Shown: one piece after another, positions 5,244 through 12,926 of the stretch
Numbering within the stretch: position 1 is the stretch's first letter
Layout: each line of letters opens with the position of its first letter
Assembly (NCBI GenBank): GCA_002382735.1
Contig: DFZN01000058.1
Span: 1 to 13,608, forward strand
Direction: 5' to 3'
Length of the DNA stretch: 13,608 nucleotides
Source: a bacterium UBP11_UBA4055
Lineage (GTDB): Bacteria > UBA4055
The notes under the pieces: generated by a model
Seen by the model: only the letters and a program-made list of their open reading frames with translations
What the model was told of the DNA's origin: nothing
Databases searched by the model: none
Program-made: the position numbers and the translations under genes

Positions 5244-7420
5244 TACCTTCCGCCGCGGCTGTTATTGTTGATGTTCCTTGCGGTATGAATGTCGCATTTT
5301 TCGGTCGGGATATAATTCTTATTGTACTTTTCCATATATGTTTTAGGGCAGTAAGGACCTGCGAGTTTCATGCTCTCTCTGCATGTTTCTATTTCTACTA
5401 TTCCTTCAGGCACTATAAAATCCTCGCTTCCCCATTTCAGTTTTTTGTAAACCATAGTAACGAAATCCCCCCACAACGGAAGTGCCGTATTCGATCCGGT
5501 CGCGCCCGGTCCAAGCTTGTAAGTCGGGTCTTTCAGGCCCACCCATACGACGACGGCTATCTTAGGCGTGAAACCGCAGAACCACGCATCCGTAAAATCG
5601 TTTGTCGTTCCTGTCTTGCCCGCTATCGGGTACCTGAAGTCGTGATGCCATCTTAATCTTTTGGCAGTACCGTTATCCACAACATCCTCCATCATGTTCG
5701 TAATCAGGTATGCTGTCTCTTCAGATATCGCGACAGATCTTTCAGGAAAATTCTGTTCAACAGTGTTCTCGTTCTTATCTGTGACTTTCAGTATATCAAG
5801 AGGTTTTATGTAAGTCCCTCTGTTCGCGATCGTCGAATATGCAGTAACGATATCTATCGGCCTCACCGCGCCCGAACCGAGAGCGATAGAGTTCACCGCA
5901 AGCACATGTCTTGTATCAATCCCGAGTTTTTTCGCATAAGTGATCACCTCTTTGGGAGTGATCAGCTCCATTATCAGCCTGACCGAGATCAGGTTAAGAG
6001 AATGCCTCAGAGCTTCTCTGAGCGAGATATATCCGCCCAGATTTTCGACATCGTAATTTCCGGGCTGCCATCTTGATCCGTCAGGCATGACAACGACTAC
6101 AGGCTGATTTATAAGGGTCGTTGCGGGAGAATAACCGTTGTCAAGCGCGGTAAGATATACGATCGGCTTGAAGATCGATCCCGGCTGTCTCCATGCCTGA
6201 AGAGCGTTATTGTACTTATGGACTTTAAAATCCGTTCCGCCCACCATAGCAAGAATATTACCGTTCGAAGGGTCTATGGCGATAAGGGCGATCTGAGGCT
6301 CAAGTTTTTCATGCGCGAGAGAATCTATCATCAGGCTGTCATTCATCTTTTCATTCCACCTTGTGGAATCGTAATTCGCCCTGACATATTTCCTAAGGCC
6401 TTTCCATTTGTCCTTGATGAATCTGTCCTTTACCTCTTTATTCAGTATAGGAACATGCCTTCTCACCATCGAATCCGCAACAGCCTGGATCCGGGTGTCA
6501 AGCGTCGTTTGGACAGTAAGACCGTCCTTGAGATAATCGAGCCCCCATTTCTTTTTGCTGTCCCTCAGTTGCTGTCTTATATGTTCGGTATAATACGGGG
6601 CTATACCTTCAAAAGTCTCCTGTATCACTCTGACTTCAAGAGGGAGCATCTTCAGAGAATCATATTCGTCCCGGGAAATAAAATCCATCACCATCATGTT
6701 GTAGAGAACGAGATTTCGCCTTTCTAAAGCTCTTTCGGGATGCTTGAACGGATTGTAATGGGCGGGTGCTTTCAACTGTGCGATAAGGAGCGCGGATTCT
6801 TCCGTCTTAAGCTCGGAGGCGTTTTTTCCGAACATCATCTTCGCGCTTGACTGAATACCGTATGTTCCTTCACCGAAAAGACACTGCATGAGATACATTT
6901 CCAGAACTTCTTTCTTTGAATACATTCTTTCAAGCTGTATCGAAGTGAGTAGCTCTTTTATTTTCCTCTCCAGATTTTTCTCGAAGCCGATCTCGTTATA
7001 AAGGTTCCTTGCAAGCTGCTGAGTGATAGTTGAGGCTCCGTGAACATTCCTGCCTGTAAGTTTTCTCGGTATAGCCATTAAAGCCGCTGAAGCTGTTCTT
7101 TTTGAATTGAATCCCCAGTGGTTGAAAAATTCTCTGTCTTCGGTCGCGACAAGAGCCTGAATTACATGTGAAGGAATAGAGTCCAGATCTACGGGGCTTC
7201 TGTTCTCGGAGAAAAATTCCTTTATCAGCACTCCGTCCGATGAATAAACTTTCGTAATGAGATTCGGCTCGTATTTCTCAAGCCTCTCGAACTGCGGCAG
7301 TTCGTCGATCAGAGATGAAAGATAAAGATACAGTACGAGTGCGCCGGCTATTGAGAGCCCGATGCCCCATGCCAGAGCGAGAAGAGTTATTTTTAAGTAA
7401 TTGTTATTCTTTCTTTTCAT
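5240..7420 (-). CDS. mrcA: Class A penicillin-binding protein (PBP1A), glycosyltransferase and transpeptidase
   Basis: A bifunctional peptidoglycan synthase of 726 residues with one N-terminal membrane anchor (about residues 9-34) and periplasmic catalytic domains. The GT51 glycosyltransferase motifs are all present: ATEDREFFNHWGF (catalytic Glu94), GASTITQQLARNLY, RKIKEL, KKEVLEMYL and RRNLVL. The transpeptidase motifs are SIFK (Ser415, Lys418), SLN (474-476) and KTGTT (602-606). It polymerises lipid II and cross-links the strands. I chose the ATG at 7420; the frame also allows a TTG at 7432 that adds MRIT, but the ATG leads directly into the usual basic n-region MKRKNNN. Its start overlaps the end of lpxH by 17 nt, so translation is likely coupled. 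It is the last gene of the envelope operon; its TAG shares bases with the TAA of the convergent ATP-grasp gene, with no terminator between them. Confidence 0.95.
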   Translation of the reverse strand: MKRKNNNYLKITLLALAWGIGLSIAGALVLYLYLSSLIDELPQFERLEKYEPNLITKVYSSDGVLIKEFFSENRSPVDLDSIPSHVIQALVATEDREFFNHWGFNSKRTASAALMAIPRKLTGRNVHGASTITQQLARNLYNEIGFEKNLERKIKELLTSIQLERMYSKKEVLEMYLMQCLFGEGTYGIQSSAKMMFGKNASELKTEESALLIAQLKAPAHYNPFKHPERALERRNLVLYNMMVMDFISRDEYDSLKMLPLEVRVIQETFEGIAPYYTEHIRQQLRDSKKKWGLDYLKDGLTVQTTLDTRIQAVADSMVRRHVPILNKEVKDRFIKDKWKGLRKYVRANYDSTRWNEKMNDSLMIDSLAHEKLEPQIALIAIDPSNGNILAMVGGTDFKVHKYNNALQAWRQPGSIFKPIVYLTALDNGYSPATTLINQPVVVVMPDGSRWQPGNYDVENLGGYISLREALRHSLNLISVRLIMELITPKEVITYAKKLGIDTRHVLAVNSIALGSGAVRPIDIVTAYSTIANRGTYIKPLDILKVTDKNENTVEQNFPERSVAISEETAYLITNMMEDVVDNGTAKRLRWHHDFRYPIAGKTGTTNDFTDAWFCGFTPKIAVVVWVGLKDPTYKLGPGATGSNTALPLWGDFVTMVYKKLKWGSEDFIVPEGIVEIETCRESMKLAGPYCPKTYMEKYNKNYIPTEKCDIHTARNINNNSRGGRY

Positions 7421-8150
7421 CGTAATTCTCAAGAGTTAATTTACCGTTGCAGTATGATCCGTATGAAAAGTGATTTATCCAGTCGCCGGAGTTTAAATAA
7501 ACCCCGTTACCTGATCCTCTGATCTCGGGAAGGTGAAGGTGTCCGAGTACGACAAAATCGAATCCCTCTCTGATCTTACCCGCGGCAAAATCAAAATATT
7601 CGTTTTTCCATTTAGATCTGTCGATGTGCCTGTATCTTCTGCTGCTTTTAGAGGTAAGATTAGCGAGAAATATGCCGAGGTCGGGATGTATGAGCGTTCT
7701 GAAAAGGAAATTGCTTACCTTTGATCTGAGAACTGCCTTTAATATCCTGTACCCTCCGTCCGAAGCGGCCAGTCCGTCTCCGTGGGACACAAAGAATTTT
7801 TTCCCGTCCTCTTCGAAAATGTAATTTTCACGAACGCAGTTAAGGCCGATACTTTCAGTCAGGAAACTACCGAGCATAAAATCGTGATTACCGGCTATAT
7901 AAGTTACTTTAATACCCTTGTCGGTCAAAGATCTCAGCCTGTAGAGGACATCGAAATGGAAAGAGGGAATAACATAAAGCCACTCATACCAGAAATCAAA
8001 AAAGTCACCGGCAAGCACTATCTCTTTAGCATCGTTCTCAATAGAATCGAGAAAAGACAAAAGCTTTTTCTTTGAATTTTCGGTCTCAGGTTTTTTATCC
8101 AGCTTCAAATGAAGGTCGGACAGAAAATATATTTTATCTCTTTGTGCCAA
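7404..8150 (-). CDS. lpxH: UDP-2,3-diacylglucosamine diphosphatase LpxH
   Basis: A 248-residue calcineurin-like metallophosphoesterase. The metal-binding motifs appear in order: SDLHL (Asp12, His14), GDFFDFW (Asp49, Asp52), GNHD (88-90), SHGD (122-125) and GHLH (203-206). LpxH removes UMP from UDP-2,3-diacylglucosamine to give lipid X, the fourth step of lipid A synthesis, at the inner face of the cytoplasmic membrane. The length fits the family (about 240-260). The start is TTG at 8148-8150: the first residues read (M)AQRDKIYFLSDLHL, no in-frame ATG lies nearby upstream, and GGGAG sits about 8 nt before it. The start is one base after the cinA stop, so translation is probably coupled. An ATG at 8155 is in another frame and gives only a short peptide. 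The family also contains uncharacterised LpxH-like phosphatases, but the DFW, FMLG and SHGD context favours LpxH. Confidence 0.88.
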   Translation of the reverse strand: MAQRDKIYFLSDLHLKLDKKPETENSKKKLLSFLDSIENDAKEIVLAGDFFDFWYEWLYVIPSFHFDVLYRLRSLTDKGIKVTYIAGNHDFMLGSFLTESIGLNCVRENYIFEEDGKKFFVSHGDGLAASDGGYRILKAVLRSKVSNFLFRTLIHPDLGIFLANLTSKSSRRYRHIDRSKWKNEYFDFAAGKIREGFDFVVLGHLHLPEIRGSGNGVYLNSGDWINHFSYGSYCNGKLTLENYDEKKE

Positions 8151-8151
8151 T

Positions 8152-9408
8152 TCATGATCTCCCGAGGAATTTGACCATCTCCACCGCGAGTTTGTCTGCG
8201 GCCTTTCTTTTGACTGTAGCCCTGTCGCCGGAAAAATTGTACTTCCGGATGAATTTCTCAGGTTCTGTTCTTGAACAAAATCCAGCGTAAACTGTTCCGA
8301 CAGGCTTCGATTCTGTCCCGCCGTCAGGTCCGGCTATGCCCGATACTGCGCAGACAATATCCGAATCTGTTACCGCCAGCATTCCGTCAAGCATCTCCGA
8401 TACGGTCTCTTCTGAGACGGCGCCGTTTATGACCAGAATCTGAGGATTTACCGAAAGTATCCTGAATTTGCTGTCGTTTGAGTATGTAATATAGCCTTCA
8501 GAAAAAACGGCGCTGGACCCGGGCACATCCGTGACCGAAGAGGCAAAAAGACCGCCCGTGCAGCTTTCCGCTGATGAAAGCGTCATTTTCTTCTCCTTTA
8601 GCAGCCTGACGAGCTCATGCGCCGGACTGACGATACTGTGCGCGAAAATGCGGTCTTTTGCCAGCTCCGCGATCCTTTCCGCCGCATCGTCAACAAGTTT
8701 CCTGCCTGACCCGTCGCCGGTTGTTTTTATTCTGACAGTGACCCCGTAGCCTTGGGGCAGGTAGGCTATACGGCATCCGAAAGGATAGTCCTTTTCCGCC
8801 GAGAGCATTGAATATAGGGAGCTTTCGGGGATGTCGGTTGTATTTATATCCCTGTAATACAGATCGCCTGAGAAATCCTGCTTAAGATAAGGCAGGATCA
8901 CATCCATCATCATCGTCCGCATCTCATTGGGGACGCCGGGCATGATGAAAATGTGTTTTTCACCTGTTTCAATGTGCATTCCGGGCGCTGTACCGGCAGT
9001 GTTCTTTAAATATTTGACCCTCTCGGAAGCCGGGAATTGCGCCTGCTCTTTATTCACTTCGTCAGGTATTATCCCTCTCTTTGCGAATAATTCAAGTATA
9101 TGTTCCCATATGTCGTGCCTGAATTCCAGGTCAAATCCGAAGAAAGAGCAGAGCGTTCTTTTTGTTATGTCGTCGCTGGTGGGACCGAGCCCGCCCGTAA
9201 TGAAGATCAGTTCAGCGTCTTTCATTCCTTTTTCAAGTTCGGAAACTATTTCTCCGGCATCATCGGAGATCACGGATATTCTTCTTGTGTATAATCCTAT
9301 ATCGTAGAGGGCCGAAGAAATGAAAGACGCGTTCGTGTTGATCGTGTGGCCGGACAATATCTCGTCCCCGATATTAATTATATTGCAGTTCGTTAATTCA
9401 GTTGTCAT
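8152..9408 (-). CDS. cinA: CinA, ADP-ribose pyrophosphatase / NMN deamidase
   Basis: A 418-residue two-domain protein of the usual CinA length. Residues 1 to ~170 are the MoaB/Mog-like COG1058 domain: GDEILSGHTINTN (14-26) and TGGLGPTSDD (71-80). Residues ~262-415 are the PncC-type amidohydrolase domain: SAESCTGG (279-286), SGIAGPDGG (356-364) and KPVGTV (368-373). In studied members the C-terminal domain deamidates nicotinamide mononucleotide to nicotinate mononucleotide, part of pyridine-nucleotide recycling, and the N-terminal domain hydrolyses ADP-ribose. The historical name means competence-inducible, which is not implied here. It starts with ATG only 3 nt after the stop of the amidase gene; GGAG inside the end of that gene can serve as its ribosome-binding site. 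It sits in an envelope operon with no obvious biochemical link to its neighbours; in many genomes cinA simply rides in mixed housekeeping operons. Confidence 0.95.
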   Translation of the reverse strand: MTTELTNCNIINIGDEILSGHTINTNASFISSALYDIGLYTRRISVISDDAGEIVSELEKGMKDAELIFITGGLGPTSDDITKRTLCSFFGFDLEFRHDIWEHILELFAKRGIIPDEVNKEQAQFPASERVKYLKNTAGTAPGMHIETGEKHIFIMPGVPNEMRTMMMDVILPYLKQDFSGDLYYRDINTTDIPESSLYSMLSAEKDYPFGCRIAYLPQGYGVTVRIKTTGDGSGRKLVDDAAERIAELAKDRIFAHSIVSPAHELVRLLKEKKMTLSSAESCTGGLFASSVTDVPGSSAVFSEGYITYSNDSKFRILSVNPQILVINGAVSEETVSEMLDGMLAVTDSDIVCAVSGIAGPDGGTESKPVGTVYAGFCSRTEPEKFIRKYNFSGDRATVKRKAADKLAVEMVKFLGRS

Positions 9409-9411
9409 TTT

Positions 9412-11358
9412 CTAATAAGCTCCTTTTCTATACTCTTCAACGCCGTTGTAAACACCTTCAAAGAAATCGTCCCGGCCTTTGTCGGAAAGCAGATAATTCA
9501 GAGTTTTGTTGTTGATTATGAATCCCGCCTCGATAAGCGCATGAGGTATCGTCATTCCCGAAAATATGACAAGGTTCTTAGGCTTTACTTTCCTTTTCGC
9601 ATTAAAAGGTTTTTCAAGCGATCCAGGTATTGTTTTTGAAAGAATATCCGACAGTTTTTCATGCTGCTCGAGTGCTTTTTCTCTTAGTTTCATCCATTCC
9701 TGCCTGTTCCCGGCCTGGAAGTTTATGAACTCCGGCATTTTTCCAAGTGAGTTCCTCACGATCATTTCAGCTCCGTAATACCTGTCCGACTGCCAGTATT
9801 TTTTATTTTTGGAAGAGGCTGAATTCAGATGAACTGATAAAAACATGTCCGCGTTCCTGTTCTGGGCTATTCTGTTCCTTTCATGAAGGCTCGGATAATA
9901 ATCGCCGTCGCGGGTCAGAAACACCCTGTAACCTCTTTCCTCGAGATACTGTTTGAGCCCTTTGCACAGCATCAGGTTCATTTCTTTTTCTGTATATCTG
10001 CCGCCGTCATTTTTCGTCATTACGCTTAAAGCTCCCGGATCATCTCCTCCGTGTCCGGGGTCGAGTACTATTGTGTATTTGGTACCGCCGTCATCCGGTT
10101 CGGCAGCCTGAGTGTAGGTCTGCTCAGGCAGATAGACATTTATTTTAAGAGAATGCCTGTCTTTAAGGTTATCGTTCTTCTCGAATTCCTCACCGAAAGA
10201 TCTTTCCAGAGTAATATTCAGGTTTTCAGTAAGATTTATTTTAAGTTCAAGCGTGTCGTTTACAAATTCCCATTTTAGGCTTTCGACACCTGAACCCGGC
10301 GGTGCGGCAGAAGAATTTTCCTTTGACAGTATCTGTTTTCCCGGTATTCTGAGTGTGAGCGTTTTTCCGTCATATAATGGCGGGTTCACATAGTTTATCG
10401 AATCTTTTGAGCTGATGTAAATGGCCGTTATGTCCTTGTCGGGAAATATCTTTATGTAGTTTATGTACGAACCGTTATTGCCATTCTCCCTCATCTCAAT
10501 AGTGACTTCAGTATTTTCGAGAGTGTTCACGGCTCTGAGAATCTTGTCCTTCAGGCTGGTATTGTCCACAGACCTGGCCGCCAGTTCACGGTATCCGTCC
10601 GTTATCTTTGGTCTGAGCCTTTCAAGCTGATCTTCTGTAGCGTTGTTGACTATTCCGTCAAGAAGTCTTTTAATTTTTCTGCTGTACTTGAAGTCGTAGT
10701 CATTAAGGATTAGAAATATCGCGTTCTCAAGTGACGAATCTAATTTATTCAATCTTATCTCGGAAGACGACAGAAGGTAGTAGAGGTTAAGTTTCTGATC
10801 CTGCGTAAGTTCATGTTCGGTAAGTACTGACCTGATCCTTTCGTCCGCTAAATCAAGCCGTTCGCTGCGGTAATCGAATTCGATCAGCATAAGGTCATAT
10901 TTTAGCTTGTTCTCTTTAGACAAACCGTCCCTGTCGGCAACAAGATAAAAATACTCAACTACCGTATTGAGCTTATTCTGCCTTATAAGTGAAGTGGTGA
11001 ATATGTAATAAAGGTCGAACTCAAAATTCTCCGTCACCATCGAGAATATCTCCGGGTCCGACTGCATCAGCGACCTTATAAGCTTCTCGGCGGACGGGTA
11101 ATTCTCTGTCTTGAAATACACGAGTGACAGCTGCTTTTTAGGAAGCGGATCATCGGGGTTCGAGACGATTCGGGGCACAAGTTCTTTTTCCGCTTCATAG
11201 AACCGGCCCTGTTCAATAAGCAGCATTACATCATCCCCAGTCGCTGCCGGAGAAGTTTTTTTGGGGGAAGACGAAAAATATCCCACCGGAGTGCATGACA
11301 GGAACAACATGATCAGAAGCGATGTCGGGAGTAAATATTTAATAATCAGATGTTCCAA
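9412..11358 (-). CDS. Lipoprotein N-acetylmuramoyl-L-alanine amidase with TPR-like N-terminal region
   Basis: A 648-residue cell-wall hydrolase. Residues 1-22 form a lipoprotein signal ending FLSC (Cys22 would be lipidated). Residues ~40-275 are helical, with repeated A/L-rich pairs (GRFYEAEKELVPRIV, ENYPSAEKLI, KLDSSLENAIFLI) that look like TPR-type repeats. Residues ~283-410 are beta-rich and may be an AMIN-like peptidoglycan-binding domain. Residues ~427-645 are Amidase_3: zinc ligands His436 (DPGHGG), Glu457 (TEKEMNL) and His510 (SVHLN), plus catalytic Glu610 (ALIEAGF). It should cut the bond between N-acetylmuramate and the stem peptide in the periplasm. The start is TTG at 11356-11358: an in-frame stop lies just upstream, GGAAG is placed about 5 nt before it, and the next Met (17) would destroy the signal peptide. 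It lies 12 nt after the microprotein gene. The long N-terminus is unusual for amidases and may bind regulators. Confidence 0.92.
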   Translation of the reverse strand: MEHLIIKYLLPTSLLIMLFLSCTPVGYFSSSPKKTSPAATGDDVMLLIEQGRFYEAEKELVPRIVSNPDDPLPKKQLSLVYFKTENYPSAEKLIRSLMQSDPEIFSMVTENFEFDLYYIFTTSLIRQNKLNTVVEYFYLVADRDGLSKENKLKYDLMLIEFDYRSERLDLADERIRSVLTEHELTQDQKLNLYYLLSSSEIRLNKLDSSLENAIFLILNDYDFKYSRKIKRLLDGIVNNATEDQLERLRPKITDGYRELAARSVDNTSLKDKILRAVNTLENTEVTIEMRENGNNGSYINYIKIFPDKDITAIYISSKDSINYVNPPLYDGKTLTLRIPGKQILSKENSSAAPPGSGVESLKWEFVNDTLELKINLTENLNITLERSFGEEFEKNDNLKDRHSLKINVYLPEQTYTQAAEPDDGGTKYTIVLDPGHGGDDPGALSVMTKNDGGRYTEKEMNLMLCKGLKQYLEERGYRVFLTRDGDYYPSLHERNRIAQNRNADMFLSVHLNSASSKNKKYWQSDRYYGAEMIVRNSLGKMPEFINFQAGNRQEWMKLREKALEQHEKLSDILSKTIPGSLEKPFNAKRKVKPKNLVIFSGMTIPHALIEAGFIINNKTLNYLLSDKGRDDFFEGVYNGVEEYRKGAY

Positions 11359-11370
11359 TGGACTTCCGTG

Positions 11371-11529
11371 CTAATAAAAGATTATGTAGTAAATAACATA
11401 GAACCATGAAAGCAGACCGTGAATGATAGCCCAGATTATCGAAGTATTGGCGTGCCAGGAGATCGCTATAGCGAGCGCCGACCCGAATGTTATGCCCGAT
11501 CTTATTGTTTCTCTTTTGTATGAAACCAT
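11371..11529 (-). CDS. 52-residue conserved-type membrane microprotein, first gene of envelope operon
   Basis: Read on the minus strand, ATG at 11529 to TAG at 11371-11373 gives 52 residues. It begins MVSYKRETIRSGITFGSALA, has a hydrophobic stretch at about 11-24, a polar turn WHANTS, a second hydrophobic helix (SIIWAIIHGLLSWFYVIYYI) and ends FY. A perfect ribosome-binding site, AAGGAG, stands 7 nt before the ATG, and a good promoter lies 30 nt further up, so it is very probably translated. From memory, similar small proteins with GITFGSALAI, SIIWAIIHG and SWFYVIYY stretches occur in many bacteria as conserved hypotheticals; no function is known to me. The positive N-terminus and two membrane segments suggest a hairpin in the inner membrane. 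The amidase gene follows after 12 nt, so the two are surely co-transcribed. A regulatory or scaffold role in envelope work is inference only. Confidence 0.83.
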   Translation of the reverse strand: MVSYKRETIRSGITFGSALAIAISWHANTSIIWAIIHGLLSWFYVIYYIIFY

Positions 11530-11558
11530 TTTATTCTCCTTATAGACCGTTACTGTGG

Positions 11559-11587
11559 AATATATGTAAGTTTAAGCTTATTTTCAA
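11559..11587 (-). promoter_or_regulatory. Promoter of the envelope operon
   Basis: On the minus strand TTGAAA (plus-strand 11582-11587) and TATATT (11559-11564) are separated by exactly 17 nt. Initiation near 11552 gives a leader of about 22 nt with AAGGAG before the microprotein ATG. CTTTG ahead of the -35 also suits the Bacteroidota pattern. Confidence 0.72.
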
Positions 11588-11605
11588 AGTAAATAATGAT
11601 TATTT

Positions 11606-11629
11606 TTGGCCGCATTATTGGCCGCATTA
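11606..11629. repeat. Perfect 12-bp tandem duplication (TTGGCCGCATTA twice)
   Basis: Two adjacent identical copies, 11606-11617 and 11618-11629. They lie between two divergent promoters, about 54-77 nt upstream of the predicted start of the minus-strand operon and 71-94 nt upstream of that of the aminotransferase gene. The GC-rich core GGCCGC stands out in an otherwise very AT-rich spacer. A duplicated activator site or a chance slippage product are both possible. Confidence 0.7.
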
Positions 11630-11664
11630 CTTAAATCGGGTGAATATTAATATAAAAATATTAC

Positions 11665-11693
11665 TTGCAATTAAACAATTCTGCTGTTAAAAT
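11665..11693 (+). promoter_or_regulatory. Promoter of the aminotransferase-rlmB unit
   Basis: TTGCAA (11665-11670) and TAAAAT (11688-11693) are 17 nt apart. Immediately upstream is an AT-only palindrome, TAATAT-AAAA-ATATTA (11648-11663), in the position of an UP element. Initiation near 11700 leaves a leader of about 33 nt with AAGGTGA before the ATG at 11733. Confidence 0.68.
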
Positions 11694-11732
11694 AGATGCC
11701 TGAAGTTAATAATTAACGCTGAAGGTGAGAAT

Positions 11733-12926
11733 ATGAAGAAATTAGCGAAAAGAACAGAAACAGTTACCGCCTCCAAGACGCTTTCTGTGACTGCAATGGC
11801 GAATGAGCTGAAGGCAAAAGGCGAAGATATTGTGGTACTTACAGTAGGCGAACCGGATTTTCCTACACCGGATTATGTGAAAAAGGCCGGAATAAACGCA
11901 ATAAACAGCAATTTTACAAAATACACTGCGTCTGGAGGAATACCTGAACTTAAACAGGCGGTCGTAAAGAAATATAAAGAAGATTTTGATGTTGAGATCA
12001 CCCCTAAGAATGTAATTTGCTCAAACGGCGCCAAACACGCACTTTCCAATGTGATAAAGACAATATGTGAAAAAGGGGATGAAGTACTGATACCTCAGCC
12101 TGCGTGGGTTTCATATCCCGAGCTTGTAAAACTCGCGGACGCCAAACCTGTAGATATTTTAACGGACGAAAGGACTTCTTTTAAAGTTACGCCCGGGATG
12201 CTCGAAAAAGCGATCAGTAAAAAAACAAAGATGATAATTCTCTGCTCGCCTTCGAATCCGACAGGTGCGATATATTCGGAAAAAGAGCTCAAAGAGATCG
12301 GAAAGATAGTAAAAAAACATGATCTCTACATTATTTTCGACGAGATCTATGAAAAACTGATATTCGACAATAAAAAACACTTCTGCATGCTCAGGATAAA
12401 AGACATTAAGGACAATGTGATATCCATCAACGGTGTAAGTAAATCATACGCTATGACGGGATGGAGGATAGGATACGCTGTTGCCAATGCGGCGATAATT
12501 AAAGCCTGCGACGAGATCCAGAGCCATGAGACTTCCAATCCGAATTCTATAGCACAGAAAGCGGCGGTCGAGGCTATGCTCGGTGATCAGACTGAGATCG
12601 AAAGAATGAGAAAGATATTCGAAGAAAGAAGGGACGCGGGATATAAACTGATAAAAAAAATACCTGACACTGTCTGCTATAAACCCGACGGAGCTTTCTA
12701 TTTTTTTGTCGATTTCTCGTCTTATTTCGGTAAAAAATTCAAAGATAAGATTATAAAGACCAACGATGACCTCTGCGATTTTTTCATTTCTGAGCTCAAA
12801 GTAGCATCGATAACAGGGTCGGCTTTCGGAAGCGACAAGCACATCAGATTTTCTTTCGCCACATCGAACGAAAGGTTTGCGGAAGGAATGAAAAGGATAA
12901 TTAAAGGGCTTAAACTTTTAAAATAA
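11733..12926 (+). CDS. aspC: Aspartate aminotransferase, class I (Ib-like), PLP-dependent
   Basis: A 397-residue fold-type I aminotransferase. Key features in order: VGEPDFPTPDYV (38-49), YTASGG (64-69) ahead of the small domain, SPSNPTG (Asn175, contacts the PLP ring), FDEIYE (Asp203, pairs with the pyridine nitrogen), SKSYAMTGWRIGY with Lys237 as the Schiff-base lysine, and HIRFSFA near residue 373 with the substrate-carboxylate arginine. Length and motifs fit the Ib subgroup, which moves amino groups between aspartate or glutamate and their 2-oxo acids in the cytoplasm. Some Ib enzymes also transaminate prephenate, so the precise substrate is not settled by sequence; the symbol should be read as the family name. 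The ATG follows AAGGTGA at a good distance. The stop overlaps the start of the downstream methyltransferase (TAATG), which implies co-translation. Codon use is AT-rich, unlike that of the next gene. Confidence 0.92.
   Translation: MKKLAKRTETVTASKTLSVTAMANELKAKGEDIVVLTVGEPDFPTPDYVKKAGINAINSNFTKYTASGGIPELKQAVVKKYKEDFDVEITPKNVICSNGAKHALSNVIKTICEKGDEVLIPQPAWVSYPELVKLADAKPVDILTDERTSFKVTPGMLEKAISKKTKMIILCSPSNPTGAIYSEKELKEIGKIVKKHDLYIIFDEIYEKLIFDNKKHFCMLRIKDIKDNVISINGVSKSYAMTGWRIGYAVANAAIIKACDEIQSHETSNPNSIAQKAAVEAMLGDQTEIERMRKIFEERRDAGYKLIKKIPDTVCYKPDGAFYFFVDFSSYFGKKFKDKIIKTNDDLCDFFISELKVASITGSAFGSDKHIRFSFATSNERFAEGMKRIIKGLKLLK

Noticed and set aside
5192..5656. 154-residue plus-strand frame spanning the convergent junction
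   Set aside because: It overlaps the ends of two well-supported genes and reads as the antisense of PBP C-terminal sequence.
6218..6727. 169-residue plus-strand frame
   Set aside because: Antisense to the catalytic part of the PBP gene, no ribosome-binding site and no recognisable composition.
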